Below are positions 31,261-42,529 of a DNA stretch of 64,000 nucleotides, piece after piece (position 1 is the stretch's first letter; each line of letters opens with the position of its first letter). The stretch comes from Oreohelix idahoensis (lineage: Eukaryota; Mollusca; Gastropoda; Stylommatophora; Oreohelicidae): NCBI GenBank assembly GCA_024509875.1, contig JAMPIV010017578.1:78411-142410 (forward strand). The letters run 5' to 3'. Both the position numbers and the translations under genes were made by a program. The notes beneath the pieces are model-generated. The model made no database searches. It had not been told where the DNA came from and saw only the letters and a program-made list of their open reading frames with translations.

Positions 31261-32523
31261 CTGCTCTGACAAAAAGTCACTGCACGGGTCCACTCTGGTA
31301 ATAATCAACAACTCATTTGACACCACAGTGGTGCCAACTGAAACTCACAGCTCTGCAATCAAAGTATTATTCATGTGTCAGAATTCCATCCTCTAACCAT
31401 TTCTGGACACAACACTACACAACAACAACAACACCTAGACGGGTCAGATCTTTCTGACCAAACAACACATCTTACCAATTTGGTTTCACATAAGATAAGT
31501 TCTCCCAGACTACGTATTCTGAAATATGTTCATTAGCTTCCTGCCATAAAATAGGATAGGTGATATGTTTCACTGATCTCAACACTTGATCTGTCCTTCC
31601 TAATCCTTGCTGGAGTTTATGTATTTTATTTGTCTCTAGACCCTGAACTGGGGCGGGGGGTCTAGAGCGAACCCTTACTTGTTGTAAGGAACAGTTTATG
31701 CTATTGCAGTATCAAATCACTCGAAACCTTAAACAAATATTAAAATGTACAAAGAAATAATTTCGGTCTTACCAGAATTATGAATATAGTACACAGTTTA
31801 ATAAATGCTAGCAAAACTCAGCTGAGCTGCTGGCCTTATAATGGCGTCCCTCTAAATACTTCAATAGCTTCTGGGAATTACACCACTTGATAATTCACTG
31901 TGTCTACAAGGACAACTAATACTGAATGGCACAAAATGCGCGTCTGAGCGCCGATAATATATTCATCTATGGCCAATCACTGCCTTTTCTTTTTTCAAAT
32001 TCAAATATCCTACCAAACAGTCATTTCAGTCATACCTCAGTCAAGTATGCCTTATTGTCTGTTGGTCCGTCCGTCTCTACTTGCGTTTCACAAAACAAAA
32101 CACTTGTTTTTTTTGAACCAACCCTGCCTTCCCCTACACAATTTTGCCTTTAAAGTTATTTTTAGCCACAATTCTCTATCCCACCCCGTCTCTTCATTCC
32201 AACTAGATTTTAGCACCTGCGTCTTCAAGCCCACAATTTTTTTGAAAATTAGTGGCATGTTTTATTTCAATGTAGTCGATCGCTGATATGAACAACACAG
32301 TCTTTTGTCAATATCTTTCTTATTATCTGTCCGTCTGTATAACTAAAAGCATATTATTTCACTGCTCAAGATGGGCCATCCGGCCAGCTAGGTTTTATTT
32401 TCCTAACATTATTATTAAGAAAAGTCATTTTTCAAATATTTTCTAGAATCTTCTGGAATGCGTTCATCACTGCATTCGAATAAACGGACTAAGTTATAGC
32501 AAAAGCGTCCAAAAAATGACTGT

Positions 32524-32818
32524 GCCGTATAATATCCAAGGTCCCTTTTGTCGATTTCTTTACTTTATGTCATCTTGGGGAACGTGACTTTTTCCTCCTT
32601 TCCCCACCAATTTGCGTCCTTTTAGCCTCGCTAGTTTCAAGTACGCGTTCAGTCAGATTTTCCTTTTGATCTCCGTTCTCATTTTGCCGTCAAGTCTAAC
32701 ATTTTAATTTCCATGGCGGGTGATGACCCGCGGCGTGGGCGATCATGTATTCCAGCAACTTACGCCTTAGTTTTTTTCCTTACGTTGTATCATTGGAGAT
32801 ATTTTAACGTTGTATGAT
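32524..32818. repeat. 295-bp duplication left of element 3
   Basis: Starts GCCGTATAATATCC and ends exactly at the left LTR of element 3. It recurs at 42,214-42,508, exactly at the other edge. The two copies differ at seven positions by eye. Confidence 0.93.
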
Positions 32819-33915
32819 TGTTGACTCCGTTTTATCGTTGAGTTCAGTTTATACCGGTGAAGAGGTAGCTTAAAACGCGAATGGTTAAAATGAACGAATG
32901 TCAACAATATTCTTCAAACGAACTTCAACAAGTAGTATTGAACTGGGTGAACTGGGCAAGTACTGGCAGTACAGAAGTCGGTGGTGACTGTACATAGATT
33001 TTATTCAACACAGCACATACGGAGTGGACAAGACTAACATCGTCACAGGCGCAGAAATCATACGTCAACATGTTGATAATTACTTTTAAAGTTCCTGAAG
33101 ATTCTCTACTAATAAAGTCCTCTGACTCAAGTGACTGAGGATCACAAAACTGTTACCATATAATATTCCGCTCATTCAAGTCCATTGACCTTCCTTCAAG
33201 GACGTCCATCATGGTAACGTATTCATACTCCAGGATAAAATTCTTCCATATCATACTTCACAATCCCAGACTTTCTCCATACATCCCGTTATATATAGTA
33301 TATAGTTTTCAAACAAAGTCATACATGATAATACGAACAGGTTAGAGATTCCAGTTGACTAACCTCTCCCATTCTATGCCACGCTTCTGGCATTGTAGTA
33401 ACAGCATATTAAACATGTGAAGCATATAAATTCATTAACTTGATTTCTTGTAGGTATTCTCCCTCTACGAAAAGATTCAAAGGCTATCGACTCCGTGTGT
33501 CCAATTCTAGGAATGTCATCTACGATGAATTCCCGCTAGACCATTAATAGGAGCGGCCTGATACTTTAATGTACATAAATAAACATGCCATAAGAAATGG
33601 GGCGACACTTACTTTATACTTCCACTATTGACTTCGCCATGAAGATCAATAGATACGAATACAACTGATGGCTATTTCACATTTGCCAAAAATCAAGGGA
33701 TAACACAGCGGACATAAATATGGTCCGAGCTGCCCCTTACATGACGTCAGAAAACTACCCAACTAGGTTACACGTGCGTCCAAAGCAACTCACACAGCAT
33801 TGTGCACGTCAGTGCGTGAATCAATCGAACGCACAAATAATATAACTATATAAAACTGGTGCGTACATTTGGCAGGACCGAAGACTACCCCCGTAGGTAA
33901 TAAATGTACGTAACA
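32819..33915 (-). repeat. 3' LTR of element 3
   Basis: A 1,097-bp LTR running TGTTGACTCCG...GTACGTAACA on the plus strand. It matches 41,117-42,213 without visible difference. Confidence 0.95.
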
Positions 33916-34911
33916 GCTCCCTTATCACCTCCCCTTAAAAAAATTAATTCTATTAATTTTTTTTTCGAACTAATTACTCGAGAGAGGTGAGTCAAAACTA
34001 CAACAAGATTTATGACATGCATAAAATTATATCATATTAAGAAAAGAATATTAAATGAAAACAATATAACTAAATGATAGTATGCATTAAAGCACACATC
34101 CACCATCGACCTACTTTGGAACGATGTGGTAATATTCGAAGTAAAAAGAAGATGAAAATGAAAATGAAATAAACCATAAAAAAAAGATGATAATAAAATT
34201 CAACCAAATTTTTTAAAAAGAAATTTGAAACATATGATTTCAAAAATGAAAATGAACAGCAACACTGATGATGATCAATGATAAAAGAATCAATAAAACA
34301 GAAAATTTTAAAATACAACATGCAAAATGAAACAAAGCATAATTAAACACTTTAAGAAGCAACGCACTTACTATTTCCTAACACTAGTAAGTTTGACTAG
34401 TTATCTAAAAGTGAGATATCATGTAGTGGGATACGTGAATACACGTATTGCGAAACACTAATAAAGTTAGTAGATGTGTGATTTATAATCAATCAAATTG
34501 ATTAAATTGAATTATACTAATTAATAGTACTTAATTTATGAACAAATAACTAATTACTAATTTATTCTAAGTGATTTCAATTTCACTCATTGTTAATATT
34601 CTTTTAGAACTAGTTAAATCGACAAGAATATGTTCTCAATGTACCATGTCTGAAATACGTTTACGAACACGATATGTAGTGTGATCTGTTCCATAACAAT
34701 AGTGAATGTCTATTTGTCGCATTTACCAATGTTTCCATACTAAAAAAAAAATGTTACTTTAATATCACTGTTCCCGTTCTAACAAAACGTTACTTCACAA
34801 GAAATAATGTTATAATCCATACGTAAGTATATTCTGAAAGTTATATATATACGAATACTGCAGAACTACACATAGTCTCCACAGATGTATAATCAGTGAC
34901 CATGTACAAAG
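33916..34911 (-). other. 3' region of element 3 with polypurine tract
   Basis: Positions 33,916-33,936, read on the minus strand, give AAGGGGAGGTGATAAGGGAGC next to the 3' LTR, a G-rich polypurine-like primer. The remaining 975 bp to the pol stop are very AT-rich. A hydrophobic 83-codon minus-strand frame at 34,070-34,321 is low-complexity Phe/Ile-rich and not credible as env. Confidence 0.6.
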
Positions 34912-35844
34912 TTATTCATGTTTCTGTGAGGACGTTTCACCATCTGGAAGTGGTTTAATTTCGACATGTTCACTAGGGCATCTTGAAAGACAGTCTGCAA
35001 ACACATTCTGTACTCCAGGAATAGCTCGTATCTCAAAATGGAACGGTTGAAGCGCAATAGCGTAACGCGCTGACTTTGATGACTTCACGTTCCCTGTGTT
35101 CAGTGCTGTAAGAGCTTTCTGGTCGGATTCCACCACAAAGTGTGATCCGAGGAGATAACGATCCAGTTTTGTGATTGACCAGACAAGAGCGAGGAGCTCT
35201 TTATCCAGAACGGAATACTTCATCTCGCTCGTCGTAAGCTTTCTGGATACGTACATAACCGGAAATAAGGTGCCTCCGTATTCCTGCATCAAAACTGCCG
35301 CGATAGCGTAGGAAGAAGCATCACTGCGAAGAACAAAGGTGAGATCTTTGTTAGGCAACCTTAAAAAAGGCTTATTTGAAAAAAATTGTTTTATATAATC
35401 TAAAGCCGTTTGATGATCCTGCGACCACTTTATTACATTAGATGTGCCTTTCTTCAGTAACGAAGAAAGAGGTGCAGTTATAGTAGACAAATGAGGGATG
35501 AATTTAGAATAGAACTGTATTAGTCCTAAGAGCGACCTCACTTGTTTTTTTGTCTTAGGTGCCGAGATGTTTAAAATTTTAGAGACGTTACTGTCTTCTG
35601 TATACATTAAACCGCGACCTATACGGTGACCAAGAAATGAGATGTCATGAAAACCGACAAAAGCCTTTGAAGGTTTCGCTGTTAAGTTATAATCCCGTAA
35701 GGTAGAAAGTAAAGATTTTAAACCCTGAATATGTTCATCCCAAGAGTCACTGAAAAGACAGATGTCATCTATATAAGTAATGACATCGGGACGATGAGAC
35801 AATATGCGGCGCATCATGCGTACAAAGGTAGCTGGCGCATTCAT
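34912..35844 (-). CDS. pol: RT C-terminus and RNase H of element 3
   Basis: A 310-codon frame continuing RT after a one-base shift near 35,870. It opens with MNAPATFVRMMRR, carries YIDD at 24-27, and has RNase H acidic residues Asp175, Glu216, Asp241 and Asp284. It ends just after the RNase H domain. The first Met is internal to RT. The shift coincides with a run of six T on the coding strand in the segment encoding the start of FQWNF, where five would keep frame. Confidence 0.92.
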   Translation of the reverse strand: MNAPATFVRMMRRILSHRPDVITYIDDICLFSDSWDEHIQGLKSLLSTLRDYNLTAKPSKAFVGFHDISFLGHRIGRGLMYTEDSNVSKILNISAPKTKKQVRSLLGLIQFYSKFIPHLSTITAPLSSLLKKGTSNVIKWSQDHQTALDYIKQFFSNKPFLRLPNKDLTFVLRSDASSYAIAAVLMQEYGGTLFPVMYVSRKLTTSEMKYSVLDKELLALVWSITKLDRYLLGSHFVVESDQKALTALNTGNVKSSKSARYAIALQPFHFEIRAIPGVQNVFADCLSRCPSEHVEIKPLPDGETSSQKHE

Positions 35845-38800
35845 TAGACCGAATGGTATAAAATTCCATTGAAAAAAGACCCCATGGTGTCGAGAAAGCG
35901 GTGAATGGCTTTGCTTTAGGGGTTAATGGCACTTGCCAATAACCCTTTGAAAGGTCAAATTTCGAAAAGAATGTGGCATGAGATAATTTCTCTAATAAGT
36001 CGTCTAAAAGAGGTAATGGTTCCGCATCGAATTTTGTAACTTTGTTTAATTTCCTGTAATCTACGCAAAGACGTATATTGTTGTCCTTCTTCCTAATGAT
36101 TACCATAGAAGAAGAATATGGTGATGAAGATGGTTCAATTATATTTAATTGAAGCATCTCATCCAATTCCTTATCAACCTTATCACGAAAGTGTAAAGGA
36201 ATAGGATATGGGCGAACTCGAATCGGTGTATCGTCAGTCAGAATAATGTCATGTTGGATGACTGACGTATGACCTGGGATGTCAGTGAGGACATCCTCAT
36301 ACGTGTGTAGAATATTAGAGACTTGCTGACGTTGATCATCAGTAAGAGTAGATGAGATAGTAACATCATTCCATTTTTCAGTGGAATGGAGTGGTACAAC
36401 TGGTATTGGTAGTTGTACATCATCGAAAGAAGATTCCTCTTCTTGGATGACTGACAAACTAGAATAGTGTTGAATAGGAGGTGTAGGATCGTCAGTTGCT
36501 TGGAACACTGATTGTAGATAATCAGGACGTGAGTAATATTCCTTCAACATATTAATGTGGAAGGTTTTATGTTTACCATTAACATCAACGATGTAGTCGA
36601 CATCGGATATTCTAGAGATGATCCTGAAAGGACCTCTCCAGGTAATTAAAAGACGATTATTATGCGCAGGGAGTAATACAAAAGCTTCATCACCAGGTAT
36701 GAGCTGGCGAAGACGTCTATACTTGTTTGCAAATAGACGAGCTTTTTCTTTGGCTTGTTCGGATGATGCAGTAGCTAATCTACAAGCATCTATGATTCTC
36801 TTTCTTAGAGCGATCACATACTCATAAGAGGATTGAGTTTCCTCTTCAATATTCTCGTCAACCAATAAGTCGTGGATTAACGACATCGGACCGCGTGGTT
36901 GCATGCCGAAAACAAGTTGAAATGGAGAAAACCCCGTTGCTTGATTTTGTACTTCGCGATACGCAAAGAGACAAGCGGGTAGGACCCGATCCCAGTCTTG
37001 GGGATGGTCTTGAGTCATCTTACCCAACAACTGCTTGAGTGTCCTATTTAGACGCTCAATTAACCCATTTGACATCGGATGATAAATAGAACTTAGAGAT
37101 CTGTCTATACCTAATGTCTTCATAACTTGAGACATGGATTCAGAAATGAACTGAACCCCATGATCCGACAAGATTTTCCGTGGAAAACCAATGCGTGAGA
37201 AGATTAACATCAATGCCTCTGCTACACTGGCAGATGAAGTGTTCTTGAGAGGGATGGCTTCAGGCCAGCGAGTGCACATATCAATGCACGTAAGGATATG
37301 CGTATGCCCTCTAGCAGATGGTAACATAGGACCAATAATGTCTATAGCCATTTTATCAAATGGTCTAATCGGGATGTCCGCAGCTTGAATAGGAGCCGCA
37401 TGAAATGGACCCCGTACCTTAACTTCTTGACATATCAAACAGGACCGACAATAGAGAGTGATGTCCTTATGGACGCCTGGCCAGTAGAATGCCGAAAGCA
37501 CTCTGGATTTGGTACGCGAAAAACCCATATGGCCCGCACATTGCGAGTCATGCGCATGTCGTAATATACGAGATCTCATACAGGATGGGACTATAATCTG
37601 AGAACATAAGGATGAATCCTTTTCTCGTATTACTCTAACCAAAATCCCATTTTTAAGTATAAAATCATGTCTAGATTTTGCAAGTTTGTTGCTGGTATTC
37701 TTTTTGTTCACATACTGAAAAATTTTTTTTAATGAATCATCATTCTTTTGCAATGTTGCAAACAACTCCCGTGAAATAGGAGCATCATCATCACAAGTGG
37801 TATGAACTGTAGGTTCCATAGGTGTATCATGCGACATATTAGTAGCTTGCGCTCTAGTAACTACTGCATTTGCAGTTTGAATATGTCGCTCTTCCCATTC
37901 AGCAATTTGCTGTGGTGTACACTCTTTAATACCATGTATGCGACCAAGTATTAAATCACAAATTGGATTCGGAAGGAGACAAGCTTGAATCTTTCCTGAA
38001 AAAAATGGTGTATTAAGATCAATAATAGCAGTGGCAAATGTTTCAATTGTGCCACCAAACGTTACACACTTGACAACCCGGCCCGTGGCACAACTTGGGT
38101 TGATCAGCGAAGTCCGGACGCCGACTGTGCTGCAACCTGAGTCAAATAGGAGAGAGCATGAAATATTGTTGACAAATCCCTTGTTAAACTTAAGAGAGCC
38201 CTGTCCCTGGTGTACTGACGCAGCAGTGGCCGTACAGACTGCAGGTAGACTAGGTAAGGTATGTCCGCAACGCAGCGTCGTGATCGCCCTGGGCTGGAAA
38301 AGAGTAGAGCATTCTGAACAATCTTTGACTTGGGTACAATCAAGAGAACAACACATAGCATTATGAGTTTCAGCTCCTTTACCCTGTTCAATGTTAGCCT
38401 GTGTATCACTAAAAGCGACATTAGAATGTCTATTCGTATTACTCAACGATCTATCTCGTCGACGCGATCGATTTTGATTTTTGTCATTAAAATTGCCATA
38501 ATTGTAGTTTCTGCTAGAGTTAAAATTTGGATGAGTCCGATAATTTGTATAATTATCGTTATGATGTTGGTAAAATGGTTTATTTCCAAAAAATTGTTTG
38601 TTTTGCGGACCCTGAGATCTTGATCTCCAGTTTTGTTTATTATAATGTCCTTGATTATTTTTAAAATTATTGTTACCAAAATCTCGCGATCTGTGAGCCT
38701 GGTTCCAAGAAACATTAAATGGAGCAGATTGTTGAAATTGCTTCCCTTTGTAAAAATTACCATTGTTAAAATTGTCATTATTTCCCTTATTGACATATCT

Positions 38801-39739
38801 GTCAGCACTAAAAGAACGATTGCGTGAAAAATTGTTTTGTTGTGCTGCAAAAGCAACAGGCAATTCATTCTTAATCTGTGCATTACTTAGATCCATGTTT
38901 GGGTGAGCAGTGCAAAAATTTTTAGCATGCTGTTCTAAGTCTTTCATAGATAAAGGTTTCCGTTCGTGTAAAAATGCGAGAAATGTAGGATTTACAGACG
39001 AAAGTACCTTATCGCGCATCAGTAAATCGAAGAGACCTTCATACGACTTTTCAATTTTGGATAATTCGATCCATCTTTCTAATGTTAGTCGTATTTGTGA
39101 CAGAAAATCACTAAAATTTTTGCTAGATTGAGGTAGTAATGTATGGAATCTTGATCGATATTGGTCTTCTGTCATTTGGAATTTTTGCAGAAGTGCCGCT
39201 CTAAGAGCATTATAGTCATTTTTCTCACCAATGCTGGTGGTATGATAAACTGCTAATGCGTCCCCTGTGAGTAATCTGGATAAATATGTACAGTATAGAG
39301 CTTTATCCACGTTATAAGACACACAAGTGGCCTCAAACCTATCCAGGAAGAATATCACGTCATCAGACGGGGGATTAAATTTTGGTAATTTAAGGTGAAT
39401 TTCCTTAAAATTATCATGTCTGGATGAAGTTTGGCTTTCAAAAGTTCTCTGAGAATTAGCTTCCTGAGTTAACCTAAGTCTCTCATATTCTGACTCTGCT
39501 AATTTCAGTTCATGCTGTCGTTTTCTTTCATTCTCTTCCATCTCAAGCTGAAGTCGTTTTGTGTTTTGTTCAGCTATTAATCTTCTTTCTTGCATTTCTT
39601 TTTGTTTAACTTCCATTTCTTTTTCAGCTATTAATCTTTTTTCTTCCATTTCCTTTTTAAGTCTATCTTCAGCCTCCCTTTGCTTATGTTCTGCCTCTCG
39701 CTGAAATCGTTTCTCTTCTAATTCAGCGGCTAATCTCAT
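35765..39739 (-). CDS. gag-pol: Gag-Pol of element 3: Gag, protease, integrase, RT N-terminus
   Basis: A 1,324-codon frame. Coiled coil 1-90, capsid-like domain about 112-285, Asn/Arg-rich basic region 300-435, half-RING-like cluster Cys474, Cys477, Cys491, His493, and protease LFDSG (Asp533). Integrase has His730, His737, Cys767, Cys770 and core Asp800, Asp859, Glu895 (D-x58-D-x35-E), then GPF at 1036-1038. RT begins about 1170 with CVDYRKLN and Asp1262 (FDLSKGYWQ); the last 35 residues are out of frame. Single-frame Gag-to-RT with integrase before RT. The frame is open at its 5' side and joins the Gag start at 40,038 across a T6/T7 difference. Confidence 0.94.
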   Translation of the reverse strand: MRLAAELEEKRFQREAEHKQREAEDRLKKEMEEKRLIAEKEMEVKQKEMQERRLIAEQNTKRLQLEMEENERKRQHELKLAESEYERLRLTQEANSQRTFESQTSSRHDNFKEIHLKLPKFNPPSDDVIFFLDRFEATCVSYNVDKALYCTYLSRLLTGDALAVYHTTSIGEKNDYNALRAALLQKFQMTEDQYRSRFHTLLPQSSKNFSDFLSQIRLTLERWIELSKIEKSYEGLFDLLMRDKVLSSVNPTFLAFLHERKPLSMKDLEQHAKNFCTAHPNMDLSNAQIKNELPVAFAAQQNNFSRNRSFSADRYVNKGNNDNFNNGNFYKGKQFQQSAPFNVSWNQAHRSRDFGNNNFKNNQGHYNKQNWRSRSQGPQNKQFFGNKPFYQHHNDNYTNYRTHPNFNSSRNYNYGNFNDKNQNRSRRRDRSLSNTNRHSNVAFSDTQANIEQGKGAETHNAMCCSLDCTQVKDCSECSTLFQPRAITTLRCGHTLPSLPAVCTATAASVHQGQGSLKFNKGFVNNISCSLLFDSGCSTVGVRTSLINPSCATGRVVKCVTFGGTIETFATAIIDLNTPFFSGKIQACLLPNPICDLILGRIHGIKECTPQQIAEWEERHIQTANAVVTRAQATNMSHDTPMEPTVHTTCDDDAPISRELFATLQKNDDSLKKIFQYVNKKNTSNKLAKSRHDFILKNGILVRVIREKDSSLCSQIIVPSCMRSRILRHAHDSQCAGHMGFSRTKSRVLSAFYWPGVHKDITLYCRSCLICQEVKVRGPFHAAPIQAADIPIRPFDKMAIDIIGPMLPSARGHTHILTCIDMCTRWPEAIPLKNTSSASVAEALMLIFSRIGFPRKILSDHGVQFISESMSQVMKTLGIDRSLSSIYHPMSNGLIERLNRTLKQLLGKMTQDHPQDWDRVLPACLFAYREVQNQATGFSPFQLVFGMQPRGPMSLIHDLLVDENIEEETQSSYEYVIALRKRIIDACRLATASSEQAKEKARLFANKYRRLRQLIPGDEAFVLLPAHNNRLLITWRGPFRIISRISDVDYIVDVNGKHKTFHINMLKEYYSRPDYLQSVFQATDDPTPPIQHYSSLSVIQEEESSFDDVQLPIPVVPLHSTEKWNDVTISSTLTDDQRQQVSNILHTYEDVLTDIPGHTSVIQHDIILTDDTPIRVRPYPIPLHFRDKVDKELDEMLQLNIIEPSSSPYSSSMVIIRKKDNNIRLCVDYRKLNKVTKFDAEPLPLLDDLLEKLSHATFFSKFDLSKGYWQVPLTPKAKPFTAFSTPWGLFSMEFYTIRSNECASYLCTHDAPHIVSSSRCHYLYR

Positions 39740-40038
39740 TTTTTCTCCTCTTCCTCAGCTATAAATTTCCTCTTCTTTTCATCCTCCTCAGCAGTTAATC
39801 TCATTTTTTTCTCCTCTTCCTCAGCTATAAATTTCCTCTTCTTTTCATTCTCCTCAGCCTCAATCCTTTTTTGATCTGCCACAAATTTCAAATTTTCCAA
39901 ACGTAAAGTTTCTAACCTTCTCTGATCAGCTTCTATTTCTTGAGCTTTCTTATATTCTGCAAGTGCAAATGCTTTTGCTTCCTCAGGAGCCATCTGAAGA
40001 GCTTTTGCTTGCTTAATGAAATAGTCTAAGGTAGCCAT
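39736..40038 (-). CDS. gag: Gag N-terminus of element 3
   Basis: 100 codons starting MATLDYFIKQAKALQMAPEE, then a charged Lys/Glu coiled coil with an imperfect repeat (EKKRKFIAEEEEKK occurs twice). The next repeat would continue in the long frame at 39,739 but for one base in a T run (T6 at 39,738-39,743, T7 in the neighbouring repeat at about 39,804-39,810). The start resembles that of element 1. Confidence 0.85.
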   Translation of the reverse strand: MATLDYFIKQAKALQMAPEEAKAFALAEYKKAQEIEADQRRLETLRLENLKFVADQKRIEAEENEKKRKFIAEEEEKKMRLTAEEDEKKRKFIAEEEEKK

Positions 40039-41116
40039 TATTCAATTTTATTATGTAATAATACTACTTAAAATTGTTACTACAACTAGTGGTTTTCGTT
40101 CCTGTTCTAGAACGGTAAAATCAATTTATATAATAGGCAAATAATATTAATAATTAATAATGTAATTTATAACATGAAATGGTGTGAAAGCAATAACGTG
40201 ACAGACAATAGCACAATACTGACACGACACGATAATCAAGACAAATGACTACAGTCGTAGAAATCAAATAAAATAAAATGTGGAACTAAAATAGAATGTC
40301 GTAAAAAATTACGATGACATCTACGATCAAATAATGCACAAGACAATTGACAACACAGTGTAAAAACATATGCTTTGTAAAAAAATGAACGACAGTCAGG
40401 TAAGATGGACAATAATCACATACAAAATACATCATGAAAATAAGGTACAAGTAAAAATAACTACCAAAAACAACAATTAAAACTTGACGAAACAGCTAAA
40501 ACAGTCAGGTGTCACAGACTACCAGACACAGTGGACCAAAGATCCTTCTATGCTCACGCATAGGAACATTCCACTGCGGGAAGTCTGCAAAATAATGTCC
40601 TACAGAACGTCTGACGAAGAGCCCGAATTGGCTTCGAGATGGATCTCGTTCGTCAGATCAACCTCCCTACCTCCCACGAAGAATACACAACATATAACAC
40701 TTAACACGAAAAATATGAATGTGGACATATCACGGAAGGCACAACTAAGCGTAATAAAGTGTACAACGGAAACACGTTATACTCATCTCGCGTGCAGGTA
40801 AAAAATCAATGTGCCTCGTCTCCGTGGATGTACGTCTACAGATAAAATACTTCGTTCTGCGTATCTAGATTACAGCTCGCACGCAATAATGATGAAGAGA
40901 TGATCTCCAAGTAATCAGTCACTGTGAAACTTGACGTGGAGGTTGATTGAAGACCTTGACCTTGGTAAACGTAAGTTGAATCTGATTTCTCATCCCACTG
41001 GGTTCCAAGTTCGAGATGTTGGTGACTTGAAAGTTAAAATCTTCTTTTCACAGAAAAGTATTGAGTACGTTCTTTGGAAGTTAGATATTTCCAGACCACA
41101 CTGGCATACCAATTAT
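40039..41116 (-). other. 5' leader of element 3
   Basis: 1,078 bp between the 5' LTR and Gag. On the minus strand the LTR is followed by ATAAT and TGGTATGCCAGTGTGG, the expected place of a primer-binding site. I cannot match it to a particular tRNA. No credible frame in the rest. Confidence 0.55.
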
Positions 41117-42213
41117 TGTTGACTCCGTTTTATCGTTGAGTTCAGTTTATACCGGTGAAGAGGTAGCTTAAAACGCGAATGGTTAAAATGAACGAATGTC
41201 AACAATATTCTTCAAACGAACTTCAACAAGTAGTATTGAACTGGGTGAACTGGGCAAGTACTGGCAGTACAGAAGTCGGTGGTGACTGTACATAGATTTT
41301 ATTCAACACAGCACATACGGAGTGGACAAGACTAACATCGTCACAGGCGCAGAAATCATACGTCAACATGTTGATAATTACTTTTAAAGTTCCTGAAGAT
41401 TCTCTACTAATAAAGTCCTCTGACTCAAGTGACTGAGGATCACAAAACTGTTACCATATAATATTCCGCTCATTCAAGTCCATTGACCTTCCTTCAAGGA
41501 CGTCCATCATGGTAACGTATTCATACTCCAGGATAAAATTCTTCCATATCATACTTCACAATCCCAGACTTTCTCCATACATCCCGTTATATATAGTATA
41601 TAGTTTTCAAACAAAGTCATACATGATAATACGAACAGGTTAGAGATTCCAGTTGACTAACCTCTCCCATTCTATGCCACGCTTCTGGCATTGTAGTAAC
41701 AGCATATTAAACATGTGAAGCATATAAATTCATTAACTTGATTTCTTGTAGGTATTCTCCCTCTACGAAAAGATTCAAAGGCTATCGACTCCGTGTGTCC
41801 AATTCTAGGAATGTCATCTACGATGAATTCCCGCTAGACCATTAATAGGAGCGGCCTGATACTTTAATGTACATAAATAAACATGCCATAAGAAATGGGG
41901 CGACACTTACTTTATACTTCCACTATTGACTTCGCCATGAAGATCAATAGATACGAATACAACTGATGGCTATTTCACATTTGCCAAAAATCAAGGGATA
42001 ACACAGCGGACATAAATATGGTCCGAGCTGCCCCTTACATGACGTCAGAAAACTACCCAACTAGGTTACACGTGCGTCCAAAGCAACTCACACAGCATTG
42101 TGCACGTCAGTGCGTGAATCAATCGAACGCACAAATAATATAACTATATAAAACTGGTGCGTACATTTGGCAGGACCGAAGACTACCCCCGTAGGTAATA
42201 AATGTACGTAACA
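41117..42213 (-). repeat. 5' LTR of element 3
   Basis: The partner of 32,819-33,915, identical by eye over 1,097 bp. Confidence 0.95.
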
Positions 42214-42524
42214 GCCGTATAATATCCAAGGTCCCTTTTGTCGATTTCTTTACTTTATGTCATTTTGGGGAACGTGACTTTTTCCTCCTTTCCCCACCAA
42301 TTTGCGTCCTTTTAGCCTCGCTAGTTTCAAGTATGCGTTCAGTCAGATTTTCCTTTTGATCTCCGTTCTCATTTTGCCGTCAAGTCTAACATTTTAATTT
42401 CCATGGCGGGTGATGACCCGCGGCGTTGGCGATCATGTATTCCCGCAACTTACGCCTTAGTTTTTATCCTTACGTTGTATCATTGGAGATATTTTAACGT
42501 TGTATCACGGTTATATTTGTGACA
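42214..42524 (-). repeat. LTR of element X, right remnant
   Basis: The first 295 bp repeat 32,524-32,818. The last 16 bp complete the LTR with TGTGACA, directly before CTAAT (42,525-42,529). Only the end of this LTR remains, and nothing of the interior of X is present in the window. Confidence 0.8.
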
Positions 42525-42529
42525 CTAAT

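Larger units (their letters stand above)
30480..32818 (-). repeat. LTR of element X (family B relative), left copy
   Basis: Begins TGTAGTGGATTTGATGG, directly after CTAAT. Its first 400 bp align loosely with the LTR of element 2 (AGGTCAGCTGTGAAGG, GCTACGTTAAATGTCTAGGG, then a GGCCAGAACAT-like segment), so X belongs to a related subfamily in the same orientation. A 43-bp unit is repeated three times at 31,138-31,260. Element 3 follows at 32,819. Only about 16 bp of the LTR end are missing by comparison with the right remnant. Confidence 0.75.
32819..42213 (-). mobile_element. LTR retrotransposon, element 3 (family A, Gmr1-like)
   Basis: Minus-strand element of 9,395 bp. Its two 1,097-bp LTRs (32,819-33,915 and 41,117-42,213) show no difference by eye, making it the youngest element here. 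The coding region is complete apart from two one-base shifts in T/A homopolymers. Protein relatedness to element 1 is high across Gag, protease, integrase, RT and RNase H. No short target duplication flanks it; instead a diverged 295-bp sequence abuts both ends. Confidence 0.95.

Noticed and set aside
34070..34321. Hydrophobic 83-codon frame as a possible env gene of element 3
   Set aside because: Phe/Ile-rich product of AT-rich sequence with no signal peptide, cleavage site or counterpart in element 1.
2060..39739. Ty1/copia assignment because integrase precedes RT
   Set aside because: RT and RNase H motifs, GPY/F module and D-x35-E integrase spacing are Ty3/gypsy type; the Gmr1 arrangement explains the order.
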